Assembly: GCA_947311125.1 (NCBI GenBank)
Contig: CAMZKI010000056.1
Coordinates: forward strand, 1 to 24,661
Direction of reading: 5' to 3'
From: an uncultured Chlorobiota bacterium
GTDB taxonomy: Bacteria; Bacteroidota; Bacteroidia; Bacteroidales; JAADGE01
Length of the DNA stretch: 24,661 nt
This document shows, one piece after another, positions 17,057-24,661 of this stretch (positions are counted from its first letter, which is position 1; each line of letters starts with the position of its first letter). The notes under the pieces were generated by a model. The model had not been told where the DNA came from and did not search any database. It saw only the letters and a list, made by a program, of their open reading frames with translations. The position numbers and the translations under genes were made by a program.

Positions 17057-17662
17057 CTAATTTTTTGCAAATTTTTTTCTGAAAATTATTACCAGAACAA
17101 CTCCTATAGTAATGCATGAATCGGCAACATTAAAGACGGGACTGAAAAAAATAAATCTTTTTCCTCCGTAAAAAGGCACCCAATCCGGCATAATCTCATC
17201 AATTATCGGAAAATAAAACATATCGACTACCGAACCGTGTAAAAATCCGGCATATCCGCCGCCTTCCGGAAACATTTGTGCAACGGTATGGTAGTTAGAC
17301 TCAGAAAATATAAGTCCGTAAAAAGCACTGTCTAAAATATTGCCGGCTGCTCCTGCTAAAATCAGTGCGACACTGAAAACGGCAATTTTAGGTAATTTCT
17401 GTTTAGAAATATAATACAAATACCACAAAAGACCGATTATTGCTAAGATTCTGAACGAACTCAGCATTAATTTTCCTGTATCTCCGCCCCATTTCAGTCC
17501 GAAAGCCATTCCGGGATTCTCAATAAAATGAATTTTTGCCCAGTCTCCGAATACATCAAAGCCGCCTCCTATGGTATAATGTGTTTTTATCCATATTTTT
17601 ACGGACTGGTCAATCAGAAGCAACAGAAAAATCAGCAGTAATGATTTTTTAAATAATGACAT
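17057..17662 (-). CDS. lspA: Lipoprotein signal peptidase (signal peptidase II)
   Basis: LspA is an inner-membrane aspartyl protease that removes the signal peptide of diacylglyceryl-prolipoproteins. The 201 residues have four hydrophobic segments (about 5-20, 68-87, 92-112 and 178-195). The motifs are IDQSVK at 17-22, FIENPGMAFG at 46-55, the first catalytic Asp111 in AGNILDS, and the second, Asp181, in FNVADS. The region 120-172 between them is longer than in E. coli, with EGGGYAGFLHGSVVDM, which is usual for Bacteroidota LspA. It is last in the run ileS - DksA-like - lspA, starting 5 bases after the DksA-like stop, and is closed by a terminator. Confidence 0.95.
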   Translation of the reverse strand: MSLFKKSLLLIFLLLLIDQSVKIWIKTHYTIGGGFDVFGDWAKIHFIENPGMAFGLKWGGDTGKLMLSSFRILAIIGLLWYLYYISKQKLPKIAVFSVALILAGAAGNILDSAFYGLIFSESNYHTVAQMFPEGGGYAGFLHGSVVDMFYFPIIDEIMPDWVPFYGGKRFIFFSPVFNVADSCITIGVVLVIIFRKKFAKN

Positions 17663-17667
17663 AAAGA

Positions 17668-18060
17668 TTAGCTTTGATTTTTCTTTGCTTCAATACATAA
17701 AGTTGCGTGAGGAACGGCTCTCAAACGCTCTTTTGATATCAATTTTCCTGTTTCTCTGCATATTCCGTAAGTTTTATTTTCTATTCTTACCAATGCAGCT
17801 TCCAGGTGAGAGATAAATTTCAACTGTCTTTGAGCAAGTCTTCCCGTATGCTCTCTCGACAATGTATTTGCACCTTCTTCCAAAACCTTAAATGTCGGAG
17901 ATGTATCCTGAATATCATTAGAATCTTCGTGAGAGAGCGTGCTGCTCAATAATTGATAATCTTTTTTAGCTCTTTCCAGCTTATCTTCTATTATTTTTTT
18001 AAATTCCTGCAACTCCTCATCTGAATAACGCGTTTTAACTTGTTTGCTTTTTTCTGACAT
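17668..18060 (-). CDS. DksA/TraR-family RNA-polymerase-binding protein with degenerate zinc site
   Basis: This is a 130-residue DksA/TraR-like protein, a family that enters the RNA polymerase secondary channel and tunes initiation. Residues 12-95 form the antiparallel coiled coil, with an acidic tip (HEDSNDIQDTSP at 44-55). The C-terminal finger reads YGICRETGKLISKERL ... PHATLCIEAK. Of the four expected cysteines only Cys101 and Cys122 remain; positions 104 and 125 are Thr and Ala. Bacteroidota members commonly have this reduced finger, to my recollection, so it may not bind zinc in the classic way. It sits 17 bases after ileS and 5 before lspA, probably one transcript. Whether it responds to ppGpp cannot be read here. 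Confidence 0.88.
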   Translation of the reverse strand: MSEKSKQVKTRYSDEELQEFKKIIEDKLERAKKDYQLLSSTLSHEDSNDIQDTSPTFKVLEEGANTLSREHTGRLAQRQLKFISHLEAALVRIENKTYGICRETGKLISKERLRAVPHATLCIEAKKNQS

Positions 18061-18077
18061 AATATATGATTTTAATG

Positions 18078-21000
18078 TTATACTTTTTTAACAATAATTT
18101 TTGCAGTAATATTTTCGTCTAAATCTATTTTATGCAAATCATTTTCACTTCCGTTAAAGTTACTCACCGTATTTATTTCATCGGCAAGAACCTGAGACAT
18201 TATATAATCTTTGTAATTATTTACCGCTTCATCAATTCCTTTATTTGATAGTATATTTATTATAATTTTATCTGCAACTTCAAACCCGGAATCTTTTCTT
18301 ATATTTTGGATTTTATTTACCAATTCTCTTGCAATACCCTCTTCTTTCAATTCTTTTGTAATCTCAGTATCAAGAGCTACGGTTAAAGTTCCTTTATTTG
18401 CAGCTGTCAAACCCGGAATATCTTCAGTAATTACCTGAACTTCATCTAAATTCAAGTTAATTTCATTGCCATCAACATTTAATTTAACACTTCCGTTTTG
18501 CTCAAATTCACTTATTTCTTCTTGAGAGAATTTTGACAATAAGACTGAAACAGGTTTTACCAATTTACCGTATTTCTTGCCCATTACACGAAAATCCGGT
18601 TTTAACTTTTTAATAATAATTCCGCTGCTGTCTTTCAGATATTTAATTTCTTTAACGTTAACTTCCGTCAATATAATATCTTTAACCGCATCAATTTGTT
18701 CTTTAAGTTCGTCATTTAATACGGGAATCATTATTTTTTTGAGAGGTTGTCTTACTTTTAATTTGCTTTTTCTTCTCAAACTAAGTGTTAAAGATGAAAT
18801 TTGCTGAGCAAGCTCCATTCTTTCTTCAAGTTTTTTATTAACATATTCGGCTTTATATTCCGGAAACTTTGACAAATGAACAGATTGATTTTCTCTTTCC
18901 GAAACAGAATTCAAATCGGTAAATAATTGTTCCGAATAGAAGGGAGCAAGAGGAGACATTAATTTTGCTACTGTTTCAAGACAAGTATATAAGGTCTGGT
19001 ATGCCGAAATCTTATCTGTATCATATTCTTGTCCCCAAAAGCGTTTTCTGTTTAAACGAACATACCAATTACTCAGATTATCGATAACAAAGTTTTGAAT
19101 TAATCGTCCGGCAGCGGTTGGTTCGTAACTGTCTAATGAGTTCTGAACATCTTTTACCAAAGAGTTCAACAGTGAAATTATCCATTTATCAATTTCGGGT
19201 CTTTCGCTGACAGGGATTTCATTTTCTTTAAACTTAAACCCGTCTAAATTTGCATATAATGCAAAAAACGAGTAAGTATTATACAAGGTTCCGAAAAATT
19301 TTCGCTTTACTTCGTCAACACCGGCAATGTCAAATTTTAAGTTATCCCAAGGTCGTGAATTTGTAAGCATATACCAACGTACCGGGTCGCTCCCGTATTT
19401 CTCGATTGTTTCAAAAGGGTCAACGACGTTTCCGAGACGTTTTGACATTTTAACGCCTTTTTTGTCGAGCAATAATCCTGTCGCTATAATATTTTTAAAT
19501 GCAACCGAATCAAAAAGCATAGATGCTATTGCGTGCAGAGTAAAAAACCACCCTCGGGTTTGGTCTACACCTTCGGCTATAAAATCAGCAGGGAATGCTT
19601 TATCGAATTTATCTTTATTTTCAAACGGATAATGAAGCTGAGCATAAGGCATTGAGCCCGAATCAAACCAAACGTCAATCAGGTCGGTTTCTCTGTACAT
19701 TTTCTTTCCTGACGGAGATACCAAAATAATTTCATCAACATAAGGACGGTGCATATCGAACTTAAGGTAATTTTCTTTTGAAAAATCGCCCGGTATAAAG
19801 TTTTCTAACGGATTTTTTTTCATAAAACCTGCATTGACAGCTTTTTGGGCTTCATTTTTAAGTTCTTCTAATGAGCCTATACAGATTTCTTCACTTGCAT
19901 CTTCGGTTCTCCATATAGGCAAAGGTGTTCCCCAATATCTTGAGCGAGACAGGTTCCAGTCTATCAAATTTTCGAGCCATTTTCCGAACCGACCTTCTCC
20001 TGTTGCCGGCGGTTGCCAATTGATTGTTTTGTTAAGTTTAATCATTCTGTCTTTCATCGCCGTAGTTTTTATAAACCACGAATCGAGCGGGTAATACAGA
20101 ATGGGCTTGTCGGTTCTCCAGCAATGCGGATATGAGTGTTCGTATTTTTCGCTTTTGAAAAGTTTATTTTCTTGTTTTAGTTTTACCAAAATATCAACAT
20201 CTACACTCGGAGTATCTTTTGGTAATGAGGGATCGTAGGCATTTTTCACGGGTCGTCCGCTAAATTCTCCGACACCTTCTATAAATTCTCCTTTTTTATT
20301 AACAAGAGTAAGAGAGCCTATGCCGTTTTGCTTAGCTACAAAATAATCATCTGCACCGAAACTCGGAGCAATATGAACTATTCCTGTTCCGTCTTCGGTA
20401 GTAACAAAGTCGCCTGTTATTACTTTAAATGCATCGCCGTTTTCGGGTTGTTTATACGGTAATAACTGTTCGTACGAAATTCCTGCAAGTTCTTTTCCTG
20501 AATATTCATTAAGGATTTTATAAGGTATGTTTTTATCCCCTTTTTTATAGTCTTCAGATTTAAGTTCTTTATTTTTTTCGGAAAACAAAGAGTTAAAACG
20601 GTCTTTTGCCATTATTACCGTAACGGGAATTCCTGTATAGGGGTTAAATGTTTTTATTTTCAGATATTTAATTTTCGGACCTACGGCTAATGCTGTGTTT
20701 GATAATAATGTCCAAGGGGTTGTTGTCCAAGCCAGAAAGAATACGTCTGTGTCTGTATCTTTAAAAAGAAATTCCGACTTTTCGTTTCTTACTATCTTGA
20801 ATTGGGCTATACCGGTGCTGTCTTTAACGTTGCGATAGCATCCGGGGAGGTTAAGCTCGTGCGAACTTAAACCGGTTCCGGCAGCCGGCGAATAAGGCTG
20901 TATTGTATATCCTTTATACAGCAAGCCCTTGTTATATAATTGTTTGAGCAGCCACCAAATGCTTTCTATGTATTTATTATCGTATGTAACATACGGGTTG

Positions 21001-21440
21001 TCCATATCAACCCAGTATCCCATTTTTTCAGTGATATCTTCCCATTGTGCCGTATACTTCATTACTTCTTCACGGCAAGTTTTGTTATATTCCTTTACTG
21101 ATATTTTGCTTCCTATATCATCTTTCGTAATACCGAGTTTTTTCTCTACGGCAAGTTCTACGGGCAAGCCGTGTGTATCCCACCCTGCTTTTCTTTTTAC
21201 CTGAAACCCCTGAAGTGTTTTATATCTGCAAAATGTGTCTTTAAGTGTTCTTGAAATAACGTGATGAATACCGGGCATACCGTTAGCAGAGGGCGGTCCT
21301 TCATAAAAAACAAATTCCGGATTTCCTTCTCGCGAGGATATACTTTTTTCAAATGTATTCTCTTCTTTCCATTTTTTCAGAATATCTTTATTTACCTGAG
21401 ATAAGTCTAATCCTTTATATTCCTGAAATTTCCTGCTCAT
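18078..21440 (-). CDS. ileS: Isoleucyl-tRNA synthetase
   Basis: This class I synthetase charges tRNA-Ile and edits valine. The 1120 residues are longer than E. coli IleRS. The first ATP signature is GPPSANGMPGIHHV at 48-61, so the HIGH motif reads Gly57-Ile-His-His60. AGWDTHGLPVE follows, then the CP1 editing domain with AWTTTPWTLLSN and the GTGIVHIAPSFGADDY segment. The second signature is KMSKR at 664-668. The last 400 residues are the anticodon-binding and C-terminal regions; no CxxC zinc pairs appear at the end. Length, KMSKR and C-terminus fit the eukaryote-like class that also includes mupirocin-resistant enzymes; that link is inference. It is probably the first gene of a unit with the DksA-like gene and lspA. 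Confidence 0.95.
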   Translation of the reverse strand: MSRKFQEYKGLDLSQVNKDILKKWKEENTFEKSISSREGNPEFVFYEGPPSANGMPGIHHVISRTLKDTFCRYKTLQGFQVKRKAGWDTHGLPVELAVEKKLGITKDDIGSKISVKEYNKTCREEVMKYTAQWEDITEKMGYWVDMDNPYVTYDNKYIESIWWLLKQLYNKGLLYKGYTIQPYSPAAGTGLSSHELNLPGCYRNVKDSTGIAQFKIVRNEKSEFLFKDTDTDVFFLAWTTTPWTLLSNTALAVGPKIKYLKIKTFNPYTGIPVTVIMAKDRFNSLFSEKNKELKSEDYKKGDKNIPYKILNEYSGKELAGISYEQLLPYKQPENGDAFKVITGDFVTTEDGTGIVHIAPSFGADDYFVAKQNGIGSLTLVNKKGEFIEGVGEFSGRPVKNAYDPSLPKDTPSVDVDILVKLKQENKLFKSEKYEHSYPHCWRTDKPILYYPLDSWFIKTTAMKDRMIKLNKTINWQPPATGEGRFGKWLENLIDWNLSRSRYWGTPLPIWRTEDASEEICIGSLEELKNEAQKAVNAGFMKKNPLENFIPGDFSKENYLKFDMHRPYVDEIILVSPSGKKMYRETDLIDVWFDSGSMPYAQLHYPFENKDKFDKAFPADFIAEGVDQTRGWFFTLHAIASMLFDSVAFKNIIATGLLLDKKGVKMSKRLGNVVDPFETIEKYGSDPVRWYMLTNSRPWDNLKFDIAGVDEVKRKFFGTLYNTYSFFALYANLDGFKFKENEIPVSERPEIDKWIISLLNSLVKDVQNSLDSYEPTAAGRLIQNFVIDNLSNWYVRLNRKRFWGQEYDTDKISAYQTLYTCLETVAKLMSPLAPFYSEQLFTDLNSVSERENQSVHLSKFPEYKAEYVNKKLEERMELAQQISSLTLSLRRKSKLKVRQPLKKIMIPVLNDELKEQIDAVKDIILTEVNVKEIKYLKDSSGIIIKKLKPDFRVMGKKYGKLVKPVSVLLSKFSQEEISEFEQNGSVKLNVDGNEINLNLDEVQVITEDIPGLTAANKGTLTVALDTEITKELKEEGIARELVNKIQNIRKDSGFEVADKIIINILSNKGIDEAVNNYKDYIMSQVLADEINTVSNFNGSENDLHKIDLDENITAKIIVKKV

Positions 21441-21471
21441 AATAATTTTATTGTCAAATTAAAACAATTTG

Positions 21472-21500
21472 CAAAGATAATTTTATTTTTATAATAACAA
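21472..21500 (-). promoter_or_regulatory. Promoter of ileS
   Basis: On the minus strand, TTG (21500-21498), an 18-base spacer and TATCTTTG (21479-21472) followed by C match the Bacteroidota -33/-7 consensus. The -7 box is exact. The ATG of ileS lies 31 bases downstream of it. Confidence 0.6.
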
Positions 21501-21519
21501 ATTCACAAAAAAACTGACG

Positions 21520-21627
21520 GGGTTTAATTTGTCTGATATTGACATATACATGATTGACAAGCACTATGTAAACAAGCCTAAAACGGCGGCAAGCTGCATA
21601 TTTCGGTAAGGTCTGTCGTATTTTATA
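21520..21627. other. Unassigned spacer between priA and ileS with a less AT-rich core
   Basis: The 187-base gap between priA and ileS holds the ileS promoter and this stretch. The segment 21584-21597 (ACGGCGGCAAGCTG) is noticeably richer in G+C than nearby spacers. The plus strand has a short ATG frame at 21550-21609 (19 residues, MIDKHYVNKPKTAASCIFR) without a promoter or recognisable homology. I see no clear terminator hairpin for priA here. Confidence 0.3.
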
Positions 21628-24099
21628 TTATAAGGGGTCTACATCTGCGGAAATTTGAGCATATTTAAATTTTTCTGTTGTTTTTGTTTTGTTTATTGCC
21701 TTATTTATATGAAATTTTGCTTTTTTATGAGATATCGTTCTTTCGATTTTCAGGAGTATAACTTGTATGTGTTGATTTTTAATTCTGGAGATTACGGGTG
21801 TTTCGGGTCCTAAAACTCTGTTTCCGAAAATTATTTTCAGTTCATAAGCTAATTTTTCGGCAGCAGCATCTGTTATATTTTTTTGTTTGTGTTTTATTGT
21901 AAGTTGAATCAGCCGAAAGAACGGAGGGTATTTATATTTTTTGCGTAATACAAGTTGAGATGTAAACATAGCGGCGTAATTATTTTCGGCAACGTTTTTT
22001 ATTATAGGGTGGTTCTTATCGGTAGTTTGGATTATAACTTTGCCTTGTTTGTTTTTGCGCCCGGCTCTTCCGCTTACTTGTGCCATAAGCTGAAAGCTTC
22101 TTTCAAAGGCTCTGAAATCCGGGAAGTTAAGCATATTATCGGCATTCATAATTCCAACTAAAGCAACGTTGTCAAAATCAAGACCTTTACTTATCATTTG
22201 TGTTCCTATGAGAATATCCGTATTTCCGTTTTCAAAATCGTATATTATTTTGTGGTAAGATTTTTTATTTCCTGTGCTGTCTAAATCCATACGTGCAATT
22301 TTTACGTCAGGAAAAAGTTCTTTTATTTCATTTTCTATTTTTTGCGTTCCGAAACCGCGTGTTGTCATTGCAGGGCTTTCGCAAGCTTTACATATTTTGC
22401 TTGTTTGTTCCGAATATCCGCAGTAGTGACAAACTAATCGGTTTGTAAATTTATGATATGTAAGGCTTACGTCACAATGCTCGCATCGCGGGATATACCC
22501 GCAAGTTTCGCATTCTGTATAAGGAGAAAAGCCTCTTCTGTTCTGAAAAAGGATAATTTGCTCTTTATTTTTTAATGCAGTTTCGATTCCTTCTGTCATT
22601 TCCGGAGTAAACATAGATTTCATTCTCTTTTTATGCCTTGCTTCTTTAATGTCTGCAATTTGAATTTCCGGAAGTTTTATATTTTTATATCTTTCTTTTA
22701 ATTCCACAAGAGCGTATTTTCCTGTTTTTGCATTGTAATAACTTTCGATTGAGGGTGTTGCGGTTCCGAGTAAAATTTTTGCATTATGAAAGCCTGCAAG
22801 AATTATTGAAGCATCTCTTGCATTGTAGCGCGGAGCCGGATTGTATTGTTTGTACGTATTCTCATGCTCTTCGTCAACTATAATAAGCCCGAGATTATCA
22901 AAAGGCAAAAAAACGGAAGACCGGACTCCGAGAATAATGTCATATTTAGCTTTTAGTAATTTATTCCAGACTTCCACTCTTTCATTATCGCTGAATTTTG
23001 AATGATAGACTCCGAGTCTTTCTCCGAATTTTTTTTCAAGCCGTTTGGTTATTTGAGCAGTTAATGCTATTTCCGGAAGAAGATACAGAACCTGCTTGTT
23101 ATTTTTTATCTGCTCTTCGATAAGTTTTATGTAAATTTCGGTTTTGCCGGAAGATGTTACGCCGTGTAAAAGAACTGTATTTTTTTTCTTAAAATAAGAT
23201 TTAATTTCTTTTAATGCTTTAAGCTGATACTCATTAAGGTTTTTTATTTGTTCGGCTTCATATTTCTCCGGTATCAGCCTGCTTATCTCTTTTTTTTCTG
23301 AAATCAGGAATTTTTTATCTGTAAGTGCTTTAAGATTAGCTGCCGTTGTTTCACAAAATTTTAACACGTCTTTTTTTGTAAATTCTTTTGCAGGTTTTAT
23401 TCCTCCGAAATTTTCGCTGCCGTATTTTGTTAAATAAATGAAACTCATTAAAAGTTCGCTTTGTTTTTTTGCTCTTTTCAGTTTTTCCAGAACTTCTGAT
23501 AAATATTTATCATCATTCAGTTCTTCCGGCAGTTTTATATATTCTTCAAATTTCGGCTTATAACTTTTTTTCAGATACTCTTCTGCTGTAACGATTTTTT
23601 TATCGATTAGTTTTTTAATTACAGGTAAAGCGTTGAAATCAGTTTCTTTTTCAATTTTTTTTAACGGTAAATACTCTTCGTGTGTCAGTAATTCTATTAC
23701 AATCCCTTCCTTTTCGGAAACATCGGAATAATTTGCATCAGTACTAAGTAATATATTTGTTTCGCTCTCAAGTTTTAAACCTGCAGGAAGTGCAGCCTTA
23801 TATATTTCGCCTGGCGTACACATATAATATTCGGCAATCCATTCCCAAAATTTAAGTTGTATGTCATTTACTAAAGGAGTATCATCAATTACGGAAATAA
23901 TATCTTTTGTCTCATAATCGGGCTTATTACTTCTGATTTTTTTTATAATTCCCGTATATATTTTTTTTTTACCGAATTGAACAACGACTCTTTTACCCGG
24001 TTTACAATCTGAAACTAAGCTGTCCGGAACGGCATAAGTAAATAATTTCGGCAGAGGAACCGGAATAATTAAATCGGCATATGTTCTTTGCTTTTCCAA
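21628..24099 (-). CDS. priA: Primosomal protein N' (replication restart helicase PriA)
   Basis: PriA is a 3'-5' superfamily 2 helicase that recognises stalled forks and reloads the replisome. The 823 residues have the N-terminal 3'-DNA-binding domain (ADLIIPVPLPKLFTYAVP at 8-25). Walker A is HGVTSSGKTE at 312-321, Walker B is DEEH at 409-412, and motif III is GTATPS at 445-450. The zinc module has all eight cysteines: 530, 533, 539, 542, 557, 560, 570 and 573. The helicase C-terminal motifs are GTQMISKGLDF at 632-642 and QVSGRAGR at 674-681. The start codon is TTG at 24097-24099: no in-frame ATG precedes the conserved N-terminus. An insert-like Lys-rich region at 110-290 is usual in this phylum. 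Confidence 0.95.
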   Translation of the reverse strand: MEKQRTYADLIIPVPLPKLFTYAVPDSLVSDCKPGKRVVVQFGKKKIYTGIIKKIRSNKPDYETKDIISVIDDTPLVNDIQLKFWEWIAEYYMCTPGEIYKAALPAGLKLESETNILLSTDANYSDVSEKEGIVIELLTHEEYLPLKKIEKETDFNALPVIKKLIDKKIVTAEEYLKKSYKPKFEEYIKLPEELNDDKYLSEVLEKLKRAKKQSELLMSFIYLTKYGSENFGGIKPAKEFTKKDVLKFCETTAANLKALTDKKFLISEKKEISRLIPEKYEAEQIKNLNEYQLKALKEIKSYFKKKNTVLLHGVTSSGKTEIYIKLIEEQIKNNKQVLYLLPEIALTAQITKRLEKKFGERLGVYHSKFSDNERVEVWNKLLKAKYDIILGVRSSVFLPFDNLGLIIVDEEHENTYKQYNPAPRYNARDASIILAGFHNAKILLGTATPSIESYYNAKTGKYALVELKERYKNIKLPEIQIADIKEARHKKRMKSMFTPEMTEGIETALKNKEQIILFQNRRGFSPYTECETCGYIPRCEHCDVSLTYHKFTNRLVCHYCGYSEQTSKICKACESPAMTTRGFGTQKIENEIKELFPDVKIARMDLDSTGNKKSYHKIIYDFENGNTDILIGTQMISKGLDFDNVALVGIMNADNMLNFPDFRAFERSFQLMAQVSGRAGRKNKQGKVIIQTTDKNHPIIKNVAENNYAAMFTSQLVLRKKYKYPPFFRLIQLTIKHKQKNITDAAAEKLAYELKIIFGNRVLGPETPVISRIKNQHIQVILLKIERTISHKKAKFHINKAINKTKTTEKFKYAQISADVDPL

Positions 24100-24115
24100 T
24101 ATTTCTGAAAGTAAC

Positions 24116-24144
24116 TTGTAAATTTAAAAGTTTATTTATTTTTG
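24116..24144 (+). promoter_or_regulatory. Possible promoter of the 36-residue membrane peptide gene
   Basis: TTG at 24116-24118, an 18-base spacer and an exact -7 box TATTTTTG at 24137-24144 match the phylum's promoter pattern. The start would fall close to the ATG at 24154, so the mRNA would be almost leaderless. Confidence 0.35.
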
Positions 24145-24153
24145 AAGAAAAAA

Positions 24154-24264
24154 ATGTCAGATTTACATACTTTACAAATAATCGGAATAATTGTTCTCGG
24201 ACATATTATTTTAGGATTTGCCTGGATCATTTATAAAATATACAAAAAAAGCGGAAAAGATTAG
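24154..24264 (+). CDS. Small single-pass membrane peptide (36 residues), hypothetical
   Basis: A short complete frame runs from the ATG at 24154 to the TAG at 24262-24264. It encodes MSDLHTLQ, a hydrophobic helix at about 9-27 (IIGIIVLGHIILGFAWIIY), and a strongly basic tail KIYKKSGKD. This is the usual layout of a small N-out/C-in inner-membrane peptide under the positive-inside rule. Codon choice is like that of neighbouring genes, and an A-rich stretch (GAAGAAAAAA) precedes the ATG, as is common in Bacteroidota starts. It lies between the divergent priA and the deacetylase gene. I do not recognise it. Chance occurrence cannot be excluded at this length, though the clean TM plus basic tail favours a real gene. 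Confidence 0.5.
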   Translation: MSDLHTLQIIGIIVLGHIILGFAWIIYKIYKKSGKD

Positions 24265-24302
24265 GTATTTTTTAAGTAAAAATGACTGTTTTGATTTTAA
24301 AT

Positions 24303-24358
24303 GTTAAATAGTCTTAATTTTTTTTAATAACTGTTAACGATTGTTAAAATAAATTAAC
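24303..24358 (+). promoter_or_regulatory. Cluster of GTTAA/TTAAC motifs upstream of the deacetylase
   Basis: GTTAA occurs at 24303, 24333 and 24343, and TTAAC at 24334 and 24354. GTTAA copies are 30 and 10 bases apart, and TTAAC copies 20 apart. TTAAC (24334-24338) and GTTAA (24343-24347) also form an inverted repeat across 4 bases. The cluster sits directly above the -7 box at 24359. It may be an operator; the AT bias makes chance matches likely. Confidence 0.35.
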
Positions 24359-24366
24359 TATTTTTG
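24359..24366 (+). promoter_or_regulatory. Candidate -7 box of the deacetylase promoter
   Basis: TATTTTTG followed by C exactly fits the TAnnTTTG consensus. The nearest TTG (24341-24343) is only 15 bases upstream, shorter than usual. The start at 24394 would have a leader of about 20 bases. Confidence 0.45.
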
Positions 24367-24393
24367 CGTTTGAGAGATTAAAGGTCATATTTT

Positions 24394-24661
24394 TTGAAAA
24401 CGATACAAAAACCAAAATACAGAAAACTATCTGACTTGCTGGTGCATCCGCCTCAGATTGTTAAGAATGCTTTCGGCAATATTACATGGAAATTAAATAC
24501 CGATGAAAAAGTCGTTTATTTAACTTTTGACGACGGTCCTATTCCTGATATAACAGAAAAAATTCTTTTGGCTTTAGATATTTTTGATGCAAAAGCTACT
24601 TTTTTTGTGTAGGAGAGAACGTTAAAAAATATCCTGATATTTATAAAAAAATTACTGATTC
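24394..24661 (+). pseudogene. Polysaccharide deacetylase (NodB family), frame broken at 24601-24606 and cut by window end
   Basis: The frame starts at a TTG (24394); the upstream in-frame stop at 24379-24381 leaves no ATG. It encodes VHPPQIVKNAFGNITWKL, then the NodB motif TFDDGP near residues 48-53, then DIFDAKATFF, and stops at a TAG (24610-24612) after 72 residues. One base added in the T run at 24600-24606 would continue as FFCVGENVKKYPDIYKKITD, the normal family continuation, to the window end. So the gene is either frameshifted, affected by a homopolymer sequencing error, or decoded by slippage. The family removes acetyl groups from peptidoglycan or other polysaccharides. The first catalytic Asp pair is in TFDDGP; the His-containing motifs lie outside the window. 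Confidence 0.75.

Noticed and set aside
19327..19632. 101-codon plus-strand frame inside ileS.
   Set aside because: Antisense shadow of the well-conserved KMSKR region of IleRS.
24600..24612. Confident claim of programmed -1 frameshifting in the deacetylase.
   Set aside because: The heptamer fits, but a one-base error in a T run is more likely and no downstream structure can be assessed at the window end.
1..24661. CRISPR array, tRNA, rRNA, insertion sequence, prophage or toxin-antitoxin genes.
   Set aside because: No regularly spaced repeats, cloverleaf-like sequence, transposase or integrase motifs, or terminal inverted repeats were seen by eye on either strand.

Overview
The window looks like chromosomal DNA of a member of the Bacteroidota, probably near the Bacteroidales; this is inference. 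It is strongly AT-rich and lacks Shine-Dalgarno sequences. Several genes are preceded by the TAnnTTTG -7 box typical of this phylum. The gene content also fits: an ileS - DksA-like - lspA cluster, a DksA-like protein with only two of four zinc cysteines, a RemB/Wzi-like barrel, and 7TM-GAF-SpoIIE receptors. I see no rRNA, tRNA, CRISPR array, insertion sequence or phage gene, and no gene-free stretch above 300 bases.

Layout. Positions 1-2609 (minus): a wecA-like lipid-carrier glycosyl-1-phosphate transferase followed by a RemB/Wzi-like outer-membrane protein that runs off the left edge. Positions 2746-4730 (plus): an extended SDR oxidoreductase and a secreted, probably outer-membrane protein of unknown function. 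Positions 4710-5381 (minus) ispD and 5558-7459 (plus) dxs are divergent, so two steps of the MEP isoprenoid pathway share one intergenic region. dxs is followed by a dCMP deaminase and an S41 C-terminal processing protease. A 58-residue 2[4Fe-4S] ferredoxin ends at a strong terminator at about 9.8 kb.

Positions 9847-16936 (minus) hold a signalling block: a two-TM HAMP-GAF coiled-coil protein, then two tandem 7TM receptors with GAF and SpoIIE-type PP2C domains. The downstream receptor keeps the phosphatase metal ligands. Its upstream paralog has lost most of them and is probably a pseudophosphatase. Stop and start codons of the pair are one base apart. Positions 17057-24099 (minus) hold priA, ileS, the DksA/TraR-like gene and lspA, closed by a terminator. 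The right end holds a 36-residue predicted membrane peptide and the start of a polysaccharide deacetylase whose frame breaks in a T run.

Most genes are housekeeping or cell-envelope functions. The most interesting part is the active/inactive phosphatase receptor pair with an adjacent HAMP-GAF protein that has no recognisable output domain. I do not claim a fully new defence or mobile system here.
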